A DNA stretch of 49,831 bases from Sedimenticola sp. (lineage in GTDB: Bacteria; Pseudomonadota; Gammaproteobacteria; Chromatiales; Chromatiaceae): the NCBI GenBank assembly GCA_026983675.1, contig JALSTP010000133.1, positions 1 to 49,831 of the forward strand, given 5' to 3'. Positions 34,982 to 44,743 of this stretch are shown piece by piece. Each line of letters begins with the position of its first letter. Within the stretch, counting starts at the first letter, position 1. The position numbers and the translations under genes were made by a program. The notes beneath the pieces were generated by a model. That model saw nothing but the letters and a program-made list of their open reading frames with translations, had not been told where the DNA came from and did not search any database.

Positions 34982-36568
34982 TCACAGGGTGCCGTTGACG
35001 ATGGGGGCAAAGGCGGTGAGCCGGTCCAGCAAACTGGCGTTGCCCAGTCCGTGCGTGGGGAAGCGCGTGGCGAAACCGCCCTGCTCGCCGTGCAGGGCCA
35101 TGTAGTTGAGCGCCACCGTCTGCACCAGCAGGTTAACGTTGTTGGCGGCCGGGCTGGAGGCGGTCTCCACCGAGCCGTCCGGCCGGAAGTGGCCGATCTG
35201 CTGATGCTGCGCCTGCGCCTCGGGCGTCGCGCCCAACAAAGCGGGACGGCCGCCGGGATTGTAGACCAGAAAAAAGGAGGCGGCGGTGGAGGAGTTGTCG
35301 CCCGTCCATACCCCCTTGCCGCGACCGTCCACCGAGTTGTCGACGGCGCCATTGCTGGCCAGTGACCCATCGCTGAACACATACAGCATGAGCGGCACCC
35401 CGCGCCGCGCGGCATACTCCAGGCAGGCCCCCATACAGCGGCCGGCGCGCAGATCGCGCCGCTCGCCGGTGGCGCGGTCGCCGGTATGGTAGTCGAAACC
35501 GCCCATGGCGATGGTGCCGGCGCCGGCGTAGCCATTCACCACCAGCTTCATCACCGAGGCGGTCTTGCGGAACTCGCCCTCGCCATCGAACTCCGCCTGG
35601 GTGAAGATCGAGCCGACGATATCGGTGTCGATGGCGGGATTGAGCGCCGCGGGATCGCCATAACGGTCCACCAGGTCGGCGGCCTTGACGTAGCCGCAGC
35701 GGATCAGCTCCTTGAGCACCGCGTCGGTGGTGAGTTTGGTGTCCACCCGCGCCAGCTTCTTGTCGCTGATGCGTTCGATCGCCTCCATCACCGCCACCGC
35801 GTCGGACTGGTCCAGAAGTCCCACCAGCTTGCCGGTATCCACCAGGCCGGTGACGTCGCCCGGCCGGTCCACCTTGGTGGGCCGCACCGCAGGGTCGAGG
35901 GTCTCTGCCGGCGCCATGGAGTTGCCACCGGAGTCGCTGTTGCGTGAACCGATCAGGGTGAGCAGTTCGCCGTCCGCGCCCGCCTTGTGGATGGCGTACA
36001 TGGGATTGTGTGGATTGTTGCCGGTGTCGTTATCGGAGCGCGCAGGGATCACCGCGCCGGATATGTTGGCCGCGGTGGCGGGCGAGACCCGCTCCAGGAT
36101 GCCCCGCAGAAAGGCGCTGTCGGAGTGAAAGGCCAGGCCGAGGTCGCTGTTGATGAAGTCGTTCGCGCCGGTCTGGGGATTGGCCAGTGGTGGGATCATG
36201 TCCCCCGGCAGCCCCATCTTGCTGTAGCCGGCGGTGGTAAGGAAATCGAGTTGCCCTCCCTGCTGTCCTGCCAGCACGTTGGAGCCCGCCATGCTCGCGC
36301 CGCCGGCGAGGTCGAAGCAGATGAAGGGGATCTTGCCCGCTCCCTGCACGGCGATACCGCACGACTGCTTGAGCGTCTCCAGGTCCGGCGACAGGGCGGC
36401 GCGCGCCGCATGGGGATCGGCAAACAGGCCGAAGAGGGTCGGACCGATCACCGTCCCGGCACCGGTGATCAGGCCGCGGGCAAGGAATTCACGGCGGGTC
36501 ATGGGCCGGCGGTGGTCGGCATGGTACAGCGGCGCATCCGGGTCCAACGATCGTTGCTTTTTTCTCAT
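34982..36568 (-). CDS. Tat-exported DUF1501-like protein
   Basis: A 528-residue protein with a twin-arginine signal (TRREFLARGLITGAG, about residues 24-38) followed by a hydrophobic stretch. The mature part resembles DUF1501/alkaline-phosphatase-fold-like proteins: ICFDLAGGASMAGSN early on, GGFDYHTGDRATGERR and LMLYVFSDGSLASN later. Tat export implies folding, possibly with a cofactor, before secretion. In some genomes similar proteins are labelled as GspF, which nothing in this sequence supports. It follows the dihaem LamG gene by 27 nt. Function unknown; a metal-dependent hydrolase-like or structural role is possible. Confidence 0.72.
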   Translation of the reverse strand: MRKKQRSLDPDAPLYHADHRRPMTRREFLARGLITGAGTVIGPTLFGLFADPHAARAALSPDLETLKQSCGIAVQGAGKIPFICFDLAGGASMAGSNVLAGQQGGQLDFLTTAGYSKMGLPGDMIPPLANPQTGANDFINSDLGLAFHSDSAFLRGILERVSPATAANISGAVIPARSDNDTGNNPHNPMYAIHKAGADGELLTLIGSRNSDSGGNSMAPAETLDPAVRPTKVDRPGDVTGLVDTGKLVGLLDQSDAVAVMEAIERISDKKLARVDTKLTTDAVLKELIRCGYVKAADLVDRYGDPAALNPAIDTDIVGSIFTQAEFDGEGEFRKTASVMKLVVNGYAGAGTIAMGGFDYHTGDRATGERRDLRAGRCMGACLEYAARRGVPLMLYVFSDGSLASNGAVDNSVDGRGKGVWTGDNSSTAASFFLVYNPGGRPALLGATPEAQAQHQQIGHFRPDGSVETASSPAANNVNLLVQTVALNYMALHGEQGGFATRFPTHGLGNASLLDRLTAFAPIVNGTL

Positions 36569-36595
36569 AGTCGTTCAGCCTGTCTCAGATGAAGG

Positions 36596-39058
36596 TCATT
36601 GCAGCAGCAGGGCGGCACTGCCGAGGGTGGCGGCGCAGGCCGCCTTGACCACGGTGGGCGTACGGTCGGCGGCGCATCCCGCACCGCAGGCGGTGAGCCG
36701 GTCGATCAGCGCATTCAGTTCAGTGCTCACCTCCGCCGCCTGCGGCTGGGTGGTGAGGCCGATACCCACGACGTGGGTAAGCAACGGGTCGATCACCAGG
36801 CTGCGTTCCATCGCGGTATCGAAGGCCTGGCCCGCCGGCGCGCCGAAGTCGAAGCCGGGGAAGTAGCCGCCGCGCAACGCCGGGTCCTCCACCAGGGCGT
36901 TGCAGTATTCGATGGCGAGTTGCGAGACCGCCACCTGGTGCGCCGAAAGGAAGCCGTCGAGCCTCTCTGCCGCGGGCAGTTGCTGGCGGACGGCCTCGAA
37001 GGTGGCCTTTACCCCGCTCTGCTGCGGGCTGACGCCGGTCACGTCGGCCATGCTCTGGTTGATCTCGTCGAAGGTGCGCAGGCCGATGTCCGCCACCGGA
37101 TCGGCATCCACCGGGGGCGGCGGCGACAGAGGCGCGGCGGGCGTCCGCACGTGGGTGTTGTTACCCAACCGGTCGAAGGTGAGGAAGAACTCGTCGGCCT
37201 CGGCGCCCTTCTCAAGGGCGACGACAGTGCCCAGTTCGGAAAGCACCTGCGACTGATCGACAAAGCTGGCGTCGGTAACCACGGTGTCGATGGTGGCGAA
37301 GGACTGGCCCACCACCGCCTCCTTGCCGTTGATGCCGATGCGCATCCCCTTCACCGGGATGACGCCGGGACGCGCATCGGGATCGAGGCTGATGAAGCGG
37401 GGCCGGTTGAAGAGGTAGCTGTAGTTGTCGAACTGTGCCACTTCGAAGAGGATGTAGCTCTCCGGCACACCGGTCAGTTCCGCCACCGAGAAAAGCAGGA
37501 AGAACTTCTCCCCCACCCCGGCGGCGAAGTTGGTGGCGATCTGCTGCGGCGTGAGGGCACGGTTGTGGATCGCCACCATGCGCAGTTTGCCAGCCCACGG
37601 GCGGTCGCCCGAGACCTCGTTGCCGAGCACGAAGGCGAAGCTGTCGTCCCAGTCGTTGAGCCCGCCGGGAGCCACGCCGTCCAGGTCGCCGGTGAACTCG
37701 CCGTTTACGTAGATGCGCCGGCCGTTGACCGGATCGTAGGTGAGAACCACGTGCTGTTCGGTGGCTTGCAACACTTCATTCGCATCGGCGGTGGAGAGGG
37801 CCGGTTCGCCGTTGGCGCCGGTCCCCTCGGAACGGTGCAGAAAGTCGTAGTTGTACTTGGTCTGTCCCAGGGTGAAGTTGCGCGCGCCGGTGCCCGCCGA
37901 GTAGCTGACGATGCGCGCCGGTCCCTCCTGGGTGACATTGGCCGGCACCACCCAGGCCTCGATGCTGTATTCGCCGGTGGCGCGGATCAGGTCCGCCAGT
38001 TTCTTGCTCGCGGCGGTGGCGCCCTGGGCCTTGCCATTGGTGAACTCGATGCCCCAACCGCTTACCCAGCTCACACCGCCACTCAACTGCAGATTGATGG
38101 CGGGCTCCACGCCGCTGGTGTCGTAAGCGATTGTCCCCTTGCCGGTCTTGAACTCCCACAGGGCAATGAGATTGGACTCGGAGCGGCTTCCACCGCTGGC
38201 CACCACGCCGTCGCCAAGTTTGAGCGCCTTGCTCAACACCAGACTGGGATCGACCTGGGTGACCGGCACCTGGGCGGCGAAATTGGCGAGCGCCGTCTCC
38301 ATCTCCACGGCGTTGCTCTGGCAGTCGCTCCAACAGTTGTGGAACTCTTGTCGCAGACGCACCACCAGCCGCGAGTTGGCCGGCGTATCCAGGTCGATCT
38401 TCGCCTTGGCCTCGGCGTAGGCGGCATCCACGTCGCTGCTGGCGAAGAAAGGCGCCTGCGGCGTGGCGGCGCCGTCGTCATGGCAACGGCTGCAATGAGC
38501 GGCGAGCAGCGGATGGACATTGGCGGCGAACAGATCGGACGCCTCCGGAAAACTCTTGCTGGCGCCTGCTTCCTTGATCGGGGGAGGCTTGAGTTGAATG
38601 GTCCTGCCCCCGCCGGCACTGTCTCCCGCCCAGGACTCGATATAGGCGGTGATCACCGCCGCGCAGGCGTCGTTGCTGTCGAGCCAGCAATTGTGTCCGC
38701 CGGCCACTTTGGTCACCATCCGCGAGTTGGGTGGATCGAGCAGATTGACCACGCGGTTGGCCGCATCGTAGGCGAGATTGATATCGTCCTGGCGTACGAA
38801 GTCCGGCGACTGCCCGCCCTCGACGTGACAGGCCCCGCAGCGGTTCTTCGGTTTGAGGTTATCCCATACGCTGAGCTTGAAGGCTTGAACATCTGCAGTG
38901 CGCGCCGCCGGCCCCGTATAGTCAGGCACCTCCCTGTTTGAAGTCACCGGATTCTCCGAGGTGCTGACGCCATCGATACAGCCGCCCAGGCCAAGCAGTA
39001 TCCCCCCGGTGATCAGCAAGGCGCGCAGGCCGGCGCCGACTCTTGTTTGGATCGTCAT
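36596..39058 (-). CDS. Dihaem LamG-domain lipoprotein
   Basis: An 820-residue lipoprotein (LGLGGC, Cys27) starting at ATG 39058, which has GGAGG 9 nt upstream. Two c-type haem sites lie in the N-terminal third: CGACH and CSRCH, each followed by a conserved HNCW segment. A LamG/concanavalin-like domain follows (AYDTSGVEPAINLQLSG, YSIEAWVVPAN, RIYVNGEF, IHNRALTPQQIATNF), then a C-terminal helical part. The combination suggests surface binding together with electron transfer. It lies between the monohaem protein and the DUF1501-like protein. Confidence 0.85.
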   Translation of the reverse strand: MTIQTRVGAGLRALLITGGILLGLGGCIDGVSTSENPVTSNREVPDYTGPAARTADVQAFKLSVWDNLKPKNRCGACHVEGGQSPDFVRQDDINLAYDAANRVVNLLDPPNSRMVTKVAGGHNCWLDSNDACAAVITAYIESWAGDSAGGGRTIQLKPPPIKEAGASKSFPEASDLFAANVHPLLAAHCSRCHDDGAATPQAPFFASSDVDAAYAEAKAKIDLDTPANSRLVVRLRQEFHNCWSDCQSNAVEMETALANFAAQVPVTQVDPSLVLSKALKLGDGVVASGGSRSESNLIALWEFKTGKGTIAYDTSGVEPAINLQLSGGVSWVSGWGIEFTNGKAQGATAASKKLADLIRATGEYSIEAWVVPANVTQEGPARIVSYSAGTGARNFTLGQTKYNYDFLHRSEGTGANGEPALSTADANEVLQATEQHVVLTYDPVNGRRIYVNGEFTGDLDGVAPGGLNDWDDSFAFVLGNEVSGDRPWAGKLRMVAIHNRALTPQQIATNFAAGVGEKFFLLFSVAELTGVPESYILFEVAQFDNYSYLFNRPRFISLDPDARPGVIPVKGMRIGINGKEAVVGQSFATIDTVVTDASFVDQSQVLSELGTVVALEKGAEADEFFLTFDRLGNNTHVRTPAAPLSPPPPVDADPVADIGLRTFDEINQSMADVTGVSPQQSGVKATFEAVRQQLPAAERLDGFLSAHQVAVSQLAIEYCNALVEDPALRGGYFPGFDFGAPAGQAFDTAMERSLVIDPLLTHVVGIGLTTQPQAAEVSTELNALIDRLTACGAGCAADRTPTVVKAACAATLGSAALLLQ

Positions 39059-39084
39059 CGTTGTCCTCCGTTCGGCCCGGCCGA

Positions 39085-40305
39085 TCAATCACCCTTGCAG
39101 TACACCGCCGATTCGGCGAAGACCTGCTTGAGGCTGTAGTTATGGTTCTTGAAGGAGGCCACCATGGCGTCTACCTGAGCGCGGTCGGCCGCATCGCCCG
39201 GTGCGCGAAGGCAAACCGCCTTGAACACCTTCTTCACCTGGCAGCGCGCAAACGCCTCGCTGTGGGCCAACTCCCGTCCCATGCTCTTGGCGCCGTGACC
39301 ACTTCCGGGCAGGCCGGGGTCCCAACCAAGGGCGGCATTGCGCCCTTGTCGCCAGTAGTTGTCCCAGCGGTCGTCTCGGGTGACGTAGCCATACTTGAAG
39401 GTATTTGCATTGATCAAGTACTTCTTCTGTACCCGCGTGCCGGTTTCGGGGTCGACGGTGCCCTTGCGGTTGTAGACCAACCGGCCCAGCGCCTCATCAA
39501 AGTCGTAATAGGCGTAGGCTTGGGTCAGTGGTTCCATGCCGGTATGACAGCCCACGCAGTTGTTGAGAAAGATGCGGCTGTCGCCGCCAGGGCTGCGGCT
39601 CACGTCTTGCCGCACGCGGTCGGGCGGCAGCGTGTTGTCCTTGATCTCCGCCAGATCGGCGCAGAGATGGTTGAGCATGGTGAAGCGGTACATGGCGCGG
39701 TTGGTACCGGCGGCGAAAAAGGCCTTGGCCGCCGCGCGCGATGTCATAATCCCGGCGGTGGCCTCGGCCGGCAGATCGGTGACCGAGGACTGAGTGACGG
39801 CGACCAGGTGTTGCTTTAGGTCGATGCCCTGCGCCTCCAGCGCCTCGTAGTGGTCGTTGTTGGTCATGGAATACGGCGGCAGACCCAGGGCGGGATCGCC
39901 CACATAGACCAGATCAGCAGACAACAGTTCGGTGAAGGGGACATCATCACGCACCATGCCGATGACGGTGGCGGTGTAGTCGTTGAGCGGAACGAAGACC
40001 GACTGCGCCTCGTTGGTCCAGGGCGCGGCGAGATTCTTCAGGGTCACATTGTAGAAGGCGCTGTTCTCCATTGCGGTAAAGGCGGCCTGCAGATCGTTGC
40101 CTGCGGCGATGTCGGCCTCCATGGCATCCAGCACTGCATGACTCGGGGGTACGCCGGCGATGCGGTCGTGAATGCGGCGCGCCTGCTCGCGCGGACCGGC
40201 CACGGCGCACGACACCCCAAGGACGATGAGCGCGGCACAGGTGAGATTACGCAGCCCCTTCCTCTTGGTTGGCGCGCCAACAGGCAATTTGAGCGATTCT
40301 GACAT
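39085..40305 (-). CDS. Monohaem c-type cytochrome-like secreted protein
   Basis: A 406-residue exported protein (signal near residues 15-36) with a single haem-binding motif in FLNNCVGCHTGMEPL. The C-terminal part, HSEAFARCQVKKVFKAVCLR with two cysteines, recalls the end of DUF1585-type proteins. It is the first gene of the minus arm; GAGGAG sits just before the ATG. It probably passes electrons to or from the LamG dihaem lipoprotein downstream. Confidence 0.78.
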   Translation of the reverse strand: MSESLKLPVGAPTKRKGLRNLTCAALIVLGVSCAVAGPREQARRIHDRIAGVPPSHAVLDAMEADIAAGNDLQAAFTAMENSAFYNVTLKNLAAPWTNEAQSVFVPLNDYTATVIGMVRDDVPFTELLSADLVYVGDPALGLPPYSMTNNDHYEALEAQGIDLKQHLVAVTQSSVTDLPAEATAGIMTSRAAAKAFFAAGTNRAMYRFTMLNHLCADLAEIKDNTLPPDRVRQDVSRSPGGDSRIFLNNCVGCHTGMEPLTQAYAYYDFDEALGRLVYNRKGTVDPETGTRVQKKYLINANTFKYGYVTRDDRWDNYWRQGRNAALGWDPGLPGSGHGAKSMGRELAHSEAFARCQVKKVFKAVCLRAPGDAADRAQVDAMVASFKNHNYSLKQVFAESAVYCKGD

Positions 40306-40602
40306 GGAGTCTCCTCTACGCTGTTATTGTTCGAGACCTCCCTGTGGCAGCGGGCCAGCACCCGCCACGAACTCTCCCTTGCATTCGTTGAAACAGATGA
40401 TCGACGTTATCGCCTCGTCCTTCTGTGATCCGGTCTGCAATCACCTCCGGGCGGATGTGATGGCGTTGGCAGAAGGGCCATTCGGCCATCGTTCATACTC
40501 TGTTCGCATCCTGTGTATCGGATATGCATATACGTTCCATCGATAAATAGCGGCCGAAACGACGAAGGCCCGCCTGCATCAACGCCGCGAGGAGTCTGCC
40601 CA
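40306..40602. promoter_or_regulatory. Divergent control region of the redox/ExbBD locus
   Basis: This 297-bp gap separates the two arms of the locus and should contain both promoters. A bulged GC-rich hairpin occurs near 40344-40368 and a palindrome ATATGCATAT at 40522-40531, about 70 nt before the plus-arm start. I cannot identify a convincing promoter pair or a known operator. Confidence 0.4.
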
Positions 40603-43248
40603 ATGACGATCTCTACCGACCTGTTTTCGTTTCGTCGACGTGGTTTCGGTGCAGCCTGTCTGTTGTCGGGCGCGTTTCTGATCGGCGGCTGCCAGGGTGG
40701 GGGCGGCATCAACGGAAGCGCTCAGAAGCCGGATCCGGTGGTGGTGGACAAACCCATCGCTTATGTGAAGCGGCCTCTGGTGAACGCAGGCGTCACCGAC
40801 GTCACCCGGGCGACCGTTTTCAGCAAGGGCGGTGACCTCTACATCAAGGATCGCGCCGCGCCCAGCGCCGAGGAACGCAACGTGACCGCGCGTGTAACGG
40901 GCGGCGAGGGAGACGTGAAAGACGTGGAGGTCTCCTACGACGGCGGACGGTTGCTCTTCGCCCTCCGCCTTCCCGAGCTCGAGGGCGAGGATCCTCCGAC
41001 CTGGAATATCTGGGAGTACATCATCGATGAAGACCGTCTGCATCGCATCATCGCCTCCGACATCACCGCGGAGGAGGGGCAGGACGTGGCGCCCCATTAC
41101 CTGCCCGACGGCCGCATCGTCTTCTCCTCCTCCCGCCAGCGTCGCTCAAAAGCCGTGTTGCTGGACGAGGGAAAGCCGCAGTATGCCGCCATCAGCGACA
41201 ATGACGAACCGGCCATGGTGCTGCACGTGATGAACGGTGACGGCAGTGCCATCCACCAGATATCCTTCAACCAGAATCATGATCTGGACCCCACGGTCAC
41301 CGCCAGCGGCGAGATCCTCTTCAGCCGCTGGAACCCGGACGGCGGCATCAGCCTCTACCGCATCCTGCCGGACGGCACAGAACTCTATCCCCTCTACGGC
41401 AGTGGCAGCCACGCCAGTGGAACCGACGGCAGCAACGTGCAATTCCTCATGCCGCGCATGACCCAGGCCGGCACCGCCATGGCTTTGATCCGCCCGACGA
41501 CCGCACAGGGCGGCGATATCGAGAATATCGACATCGCCCAGTATGTCGACCAGACCCTGCCCCTGTGGGACTACCGCAACAGCCTGAACGGCCCGGCACA
41601 GACCCCGGTCACTGTCAACGATATACGCACCGACGGTTCCCCATCCCCCGGCGGACACTACGCCGCCTTCTTTCCGCTGCATGATGGCACCGGCCGCATC
41701 TTGCTCGCATGGAGCCAATGCCGCCTGATCGGGAATGGCCGCACCCTCCCCTGCACCGCCGGCAACCTGGCGTTACCCGACATTCAGGAAGCGCCGCCCC
41801 GTTATGGGATCTGGATCTACGACCCCAATGAGGCCACGCAGCTTCCCATCGTCCCGCCGCAGGAAGGCATTGCGATCACCGAAGTGGTGGCCGCCCAGCC
41901 CCGTCCCCTTCCCGATATCCGCCTGGACAAGCAGGCCGGTGTCGAGCTGGATGCCGACAATGTGGCAGAAGGCGTGGGTGTGTTGCACATCCGCAGTGTC
42001 TACGACGTGGATGGCGCCGACACCGCCTCGCCCGATATCGCCACCCTGGCCGACCCGGCCCAAACCCCCGCCGCTCAACGCCCCGCCCGTTTCCTGCGCC
42101 TGATCAAGCCGGTCGCCCTTCCGGGCCGTGACGTGCTGCGTATTCCTGCCAGCGCCTTCGGCCCCCGCCGCTCCCTGGGCATGCGTGAGATCCTGGGCTA
42201 CGGCATGATTGAACCGGACGGATCAGTCAAGATAAAGGTGCCCGCCAACGTCGCCTTCAGCTTCGATATTCTCGATGCCAAGGGCAGGCGCACCGGCGCA
42301 ACGCACCCCCACTGGCTGCAGTTGCGCCCCGGCGAGGTCCTCCAGTGTCACGGTTGTCACGAGGCCAATGCCGCCGTGCCCCATGGTCGGCCGGATGCCG
42401 CGCCGCCGTCGGCCAACCCCGGCGCACCCGCCACCGGCCAGCCCTTCCCCAACACCGATCCGACCCTGTTCGCCAACGCGGGCGAAAGCATGGCTGAACT
42501 GCGAACGCGCATCAGTTGTGCGCTGGACGCCTGCGCCGCCCTCTCGCCCGCGGTGGACGTGGTCTATACGGACCTCTGGACCGACACGGCGGTGCGCACG
42601 CCAGACACGCCGTTCTCGTACCGCTACGCCGATCTCGATACCCCGGCGCCCACGAGCAGCAGTTGCATCGCCCGTTGGCGGACCAATTGCCGCACCGTCA
42701 TTCATTACGAGCAACATATCCACCCGTTGTGGTCCAAGCCACGGCAGGTGCTGGACGGCGATGGCAATCTGATCGAAGACCACACCTGCACCAACTGCCA
42801 CGGCCTGGCCGACGCCAACGGCAACCTGCAATTGCCAGCGAAGCAACTCGATCTCAGCGACGGCCCCTCCAGTGAAGCGCCAGACCAGTTCAAGGCCTAT
42901 CGCGAACTGCTCTATCCCGACAACGCGCAGGAGATCGTGGACGGCGTATTGCAGGACAAATCGGTACAGGCCACCGACGCCAACGGCCAGCCCTTGTTCG
43001 AGACCGACGCCAACGGCAACCCGGTACTGGACGCGGACGGGCTCCCCATTCCGATCATGGTGCCGGTCCCCGCCCCAGGTCCTTCGATGCAAGCGGGTTC
43101 GGCCAGCGGCGGCTACTTCCTCTCGCTGTTCGACACCGGCGGGGCGCACGCGGGCTGGTTGACACCGGCGGAACTCCGGCTGATCGCCGAATGGCTCGAC
43201 ATCGGCGCCCAGTATTACAACGACCCGTTCGCAGTTCCGGTGAACTAA
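40603..43248 (+). CDS. Dihaem beta-propeller lipoprotein, HzsA-middle-domain-like
   Basis: An 881-residue lipoprotein (LIGGC, Cys30) starting at ATG 40603, which has GAGGAG at good spacing. The N-terminal half contains propeller-like PD40/TolB repeats (VSYDGGRLLFALRLPE, HYLPDGRIVFSSSRQRRSKA, LDPTVTASGEILFSRWNPDG) and resembles the middle domain of hydrazine synthase subunit A. The C-terminal half carries two c-type haem motifs, CHGCH and CTNCH. Nothing suggests hydrazine metabolism, since HzsB/C are absent; the similarity is structural. It is first in the plus arm and is likely an outer-membrane redox component. Confidence 0.83.
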   Translation: MTISTDLFSFRRRGFGAACLLSGAFLIGGCQGGGGINGSAQKPDPVVVDKPIAYVKRPLVNAGVTDVTRATVFSKGGDLYIKDRAAPSAEERNVTARVTGGEGDVKDVEVSYDGGRLLFALRLPELEGEDPPTWNIWEYIIDEDRLHRIIASDITAEEGQDVAPHYLPDGRIVFSSSRQRRSKAVLLDEGKPQYAAISDNDEPAMVLHVMNGDGSAIHQISFNQNHDLDPTVTASGEILFSRWNPDGGISLYRILPDGTELYPLYGSGSHASGTDGSNVQFLMPRMTQAGTAMALIRPTTAQGGDIENIDIAQYVDQTLPLWDYRNSLNGPAQTPVTVNDIRTDGSPSPGGHYAAFFPLHDGTGRILLAWSQCRLIGNGRTLPCTAGNLALPDIQEAPPRYGIWIYDPNEATQLPIVPPQEGIAITEVVAAQPRPLPDIRLDKQAGVELDADNVAEGVGVLHIRSVYDVDGADTASPDIATLADPAQTPAAQRPARFLRLIKPVALPGRDVLRIPASAFGPRRSLGMREILGYGMIEPDGSVKIKVPANVAFSFDILDAKGRRTGATHPHWLQLRPGEVLQCHGCHEANAAVPHGRPDAAPPSANPGAPATGQPFPNTDPTLFANAGESMAELRTRISCALDACAALSPAVDVVYTDLWTDTAVRTPDTPFSYRYADLDTPAPTSSSCIARWRTNCRTVIHYEQHIHPLWSKPRQVLDGDGNLIEDHTCTNCHGLADANGNLQLPAKQLDLSDGPSSEAPDQFKAYRELLYPDNAQEIVDGVLQDKSVQATDANGQPLFETDANGNPVLDADGLPIPIMVPVPAPGPSMQAGSASGGYFLSLFDTGGAHAGWLTPAELRLIAEWLDIGAQYYNDPFAVPVN

Positions 43249-43378
43249 AAGGGCCAATCACGGGCAGGACATGCGCTGTTTCACAGAACGTCTCACCGTT
43301 CCCCCCGAATCCACTCAGGCCGTATATGCTGGATGAAAACACACTGTATAAAATCACAACGAGGCAGCTCAGTGGGCC

Positions 43379-44119
43379 ATGCGCCGACCGATCATCTTTC
43401 TCACCATCATCATGCTCTTCCACCGCATCACCGCCATGGGCGGCGAGCCCCTTCTCGGCGCAGAGGTGGCGACCCCCTTCCTGGAGATGCATACCGGGCC
43501 CGGACGTGGATATCCCGTGTTCAACGTGATCGAACAGGGCGAGCCGCTGACGCTTGTCAAGCGCCGGACCGACTGGATCCTGGTCGAGACCCTGGGCGGG
43601 AAGCGTGGTTGGGTCTCGCGCGATGCGCTGGCGGACGCGCGCGACGCGGAGGGCCTGCCGCTCTACATCGCCGATGCCGATCGCGCGGACTATCTGGCGA
43701 GTCGCTGGGAAATGGGGGTGATGGGCGGCGACCTGGAGGGCGCACGCCTGCTCACCTTCTACGTGGGCTACCGCCTCAGCCCCAACCTCTCCGCCGAGGT
43801 CTCCCTGTCGCAGGCGCTGGGCAATTTCTCCACCAGCCGGATGGCGAACTTCGACCTCGTGGCGCAACCCTTTCCCACCTGGCGCCTGTCGCCCTTCTTT
43901 GCCCTCGGCGGCGGCTGGGTCGAGACCCAACCAAGGGCCACCCTGGTGCAGGAAGAGGACCGGCTCGACACCGCCGCCCACGTGGGCATCGGCGCGCGCA
44001 TGTACCTCAGCCGGCGCTTTTTTCTGCGCGCCGAGTACAGAGATTACAAGGTCTTCACCAGCCGAACAGAGAACGAGGAGCTATCCGAATGGAAAGCAGG
44101 TTTCGCATTTTTCTTTTGA
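43379..44119 (+). CDS. SH3-domain plus outer-membrane beta-barrel protein
   Basis: A 246-residue exported protein. After the signal peptide (about 1-21) comes a bacterial SH3-like domain (about 27-88: LEMHTGPGRGYPVFNVIEQG, WILVETLGGKRGWVSRDAL). A small beta-barrel of about eight strands follows and ends in a terminal Phe (AGFAFFF), the usual outer-membrane insertion signal. SH3 domains of this kind often bind peptidoglycan. The next gene overlaps its last 31 nt. Confidence 0.83.
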   Translation: MRRPIIFLTIIMLFHRITAMGGEPLLGAEVATPFLEMHTGPGRGYPVFNVIEQGEPLTLVKRRTDWILVETLGGKRGWVSRDALADARDAEGLPLYIADADRADYLASRWEMGVMGGDLEGARLLTFYVGYRLSPNLSAEVSLSQALGNFSTSRMANFDLVAQPFPTWRLSPFFALGGGWVETQPRATLVQEEDRLDTAAHVGIGARMYLSRRFFLRAEYRDYKVFTSRTENEELSEWKAGFAFFF

Positions 44120-44733
44120 CGCTGACGGTCGCCGCCTTGGTGCTGTTCGCCCCCGTCTCCTTCTCCGCGGACACGGGCGCGCAACCCGTGATCGCACCAG
44201 AGGCGCCGCGCCGTGAGATTCATGAGGCGCAGATCGACACTGAAGATTTCGAATTCGGGCTGTTCGCCGGCATCATGAGTGTGGAGGACTTCGGCGCCAA
44301 CGCGGTATACGGCGTCCGGCTCGACTATCACCTCACCGAGGATTTCTTCGCTGAACTGGCCGTCGGCCGCACCGATACCGACAAGACCAGCTTCGAACGA
44401 CTTGGCGGTGTGGACCTGCTTACCGATGACGCGCGCACCCTCACCTATTACAACCTGTCGCTGGGCGTCAACCTACTGCCCGGGGAGGTGTTCGTCGGCC
44501 GCAGCTATGCCTTCAACTCCGCCTTCTATCTCATCGGCGGCGTAGGTTCCACCCGCTTCGCGGGCGACGACCGCTTCACCCTGAGTATCGGCGCCGGCTA
44601 CCGGCTGCTGCTGACGGACAGCATTGCCCTGCACATCGACGGCCGGGATCACATGTTCGACATCGATATCCTGGGCGAGAACAAGACCAGTCACAACATC
44701 GAATTCACCGGCGGCATCTCCGTCTTCTTCTGA
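44089..44733 (+). CDS. Small outer-membrane beta-barrel protein
   Basis: A 214-residue protein starting at ATG 44089 with GAGGAG upstream, inside the 3' end of the previous gene. A signal peptide (ending near FSADTG) is followed by eight or so amphipathic strands (FEFGLFAGIMSVEDFGANAV, VYGVRLDYHLTEDFFAELAV, FTLSIGAGYRLLLTDSIALH) and a C-terminal Phe (GISVFF). It resembles OmpA/OmpW-type barrels without the SH3 part of its neighbour; the two may have a common origin. Confidence 0.83.
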   Translation: MESRFRIFLLTLTVAALVLFAPVSFSADTGAQPVIAPEAPRREIHEAQIDTEDFEFGLFAGIMSVEDFGANAVYGVRLDYHLTEDFFAELAVGRTDTDKTSFERLGGVDLLTDDARTLTYYNLSLGVNLLPGEVFVGRSYAFNSAFYLIGGVGSTRFAGDDRFTLSIGAGYRLLLTDSIALHIDGRDHMFDIDILGENKTSHNIEFTGGISVFF

Positions 44734-44743
44734 GGATCGAATC

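Noticed and set aside
34982-36568. Type II secretion protein GspF
   Set aside because: A twin-arginine signal and DUF1501-like mature domain are incompatible with the polytopic GspF membrane protein.
36599-38941. Open frame of about 780 codons opposite the LamG dihaem gene
   Set aside because: The real gene on the minus strand has haem motifs and a lipoprotein signal; the plus-strand product is a His/Gly-rich shadow.
40603-43248. Hydrazine synthase subunit
   Set aside because: Only the propeller-type region is similar; the partner subunits and any anammox genes are absent.
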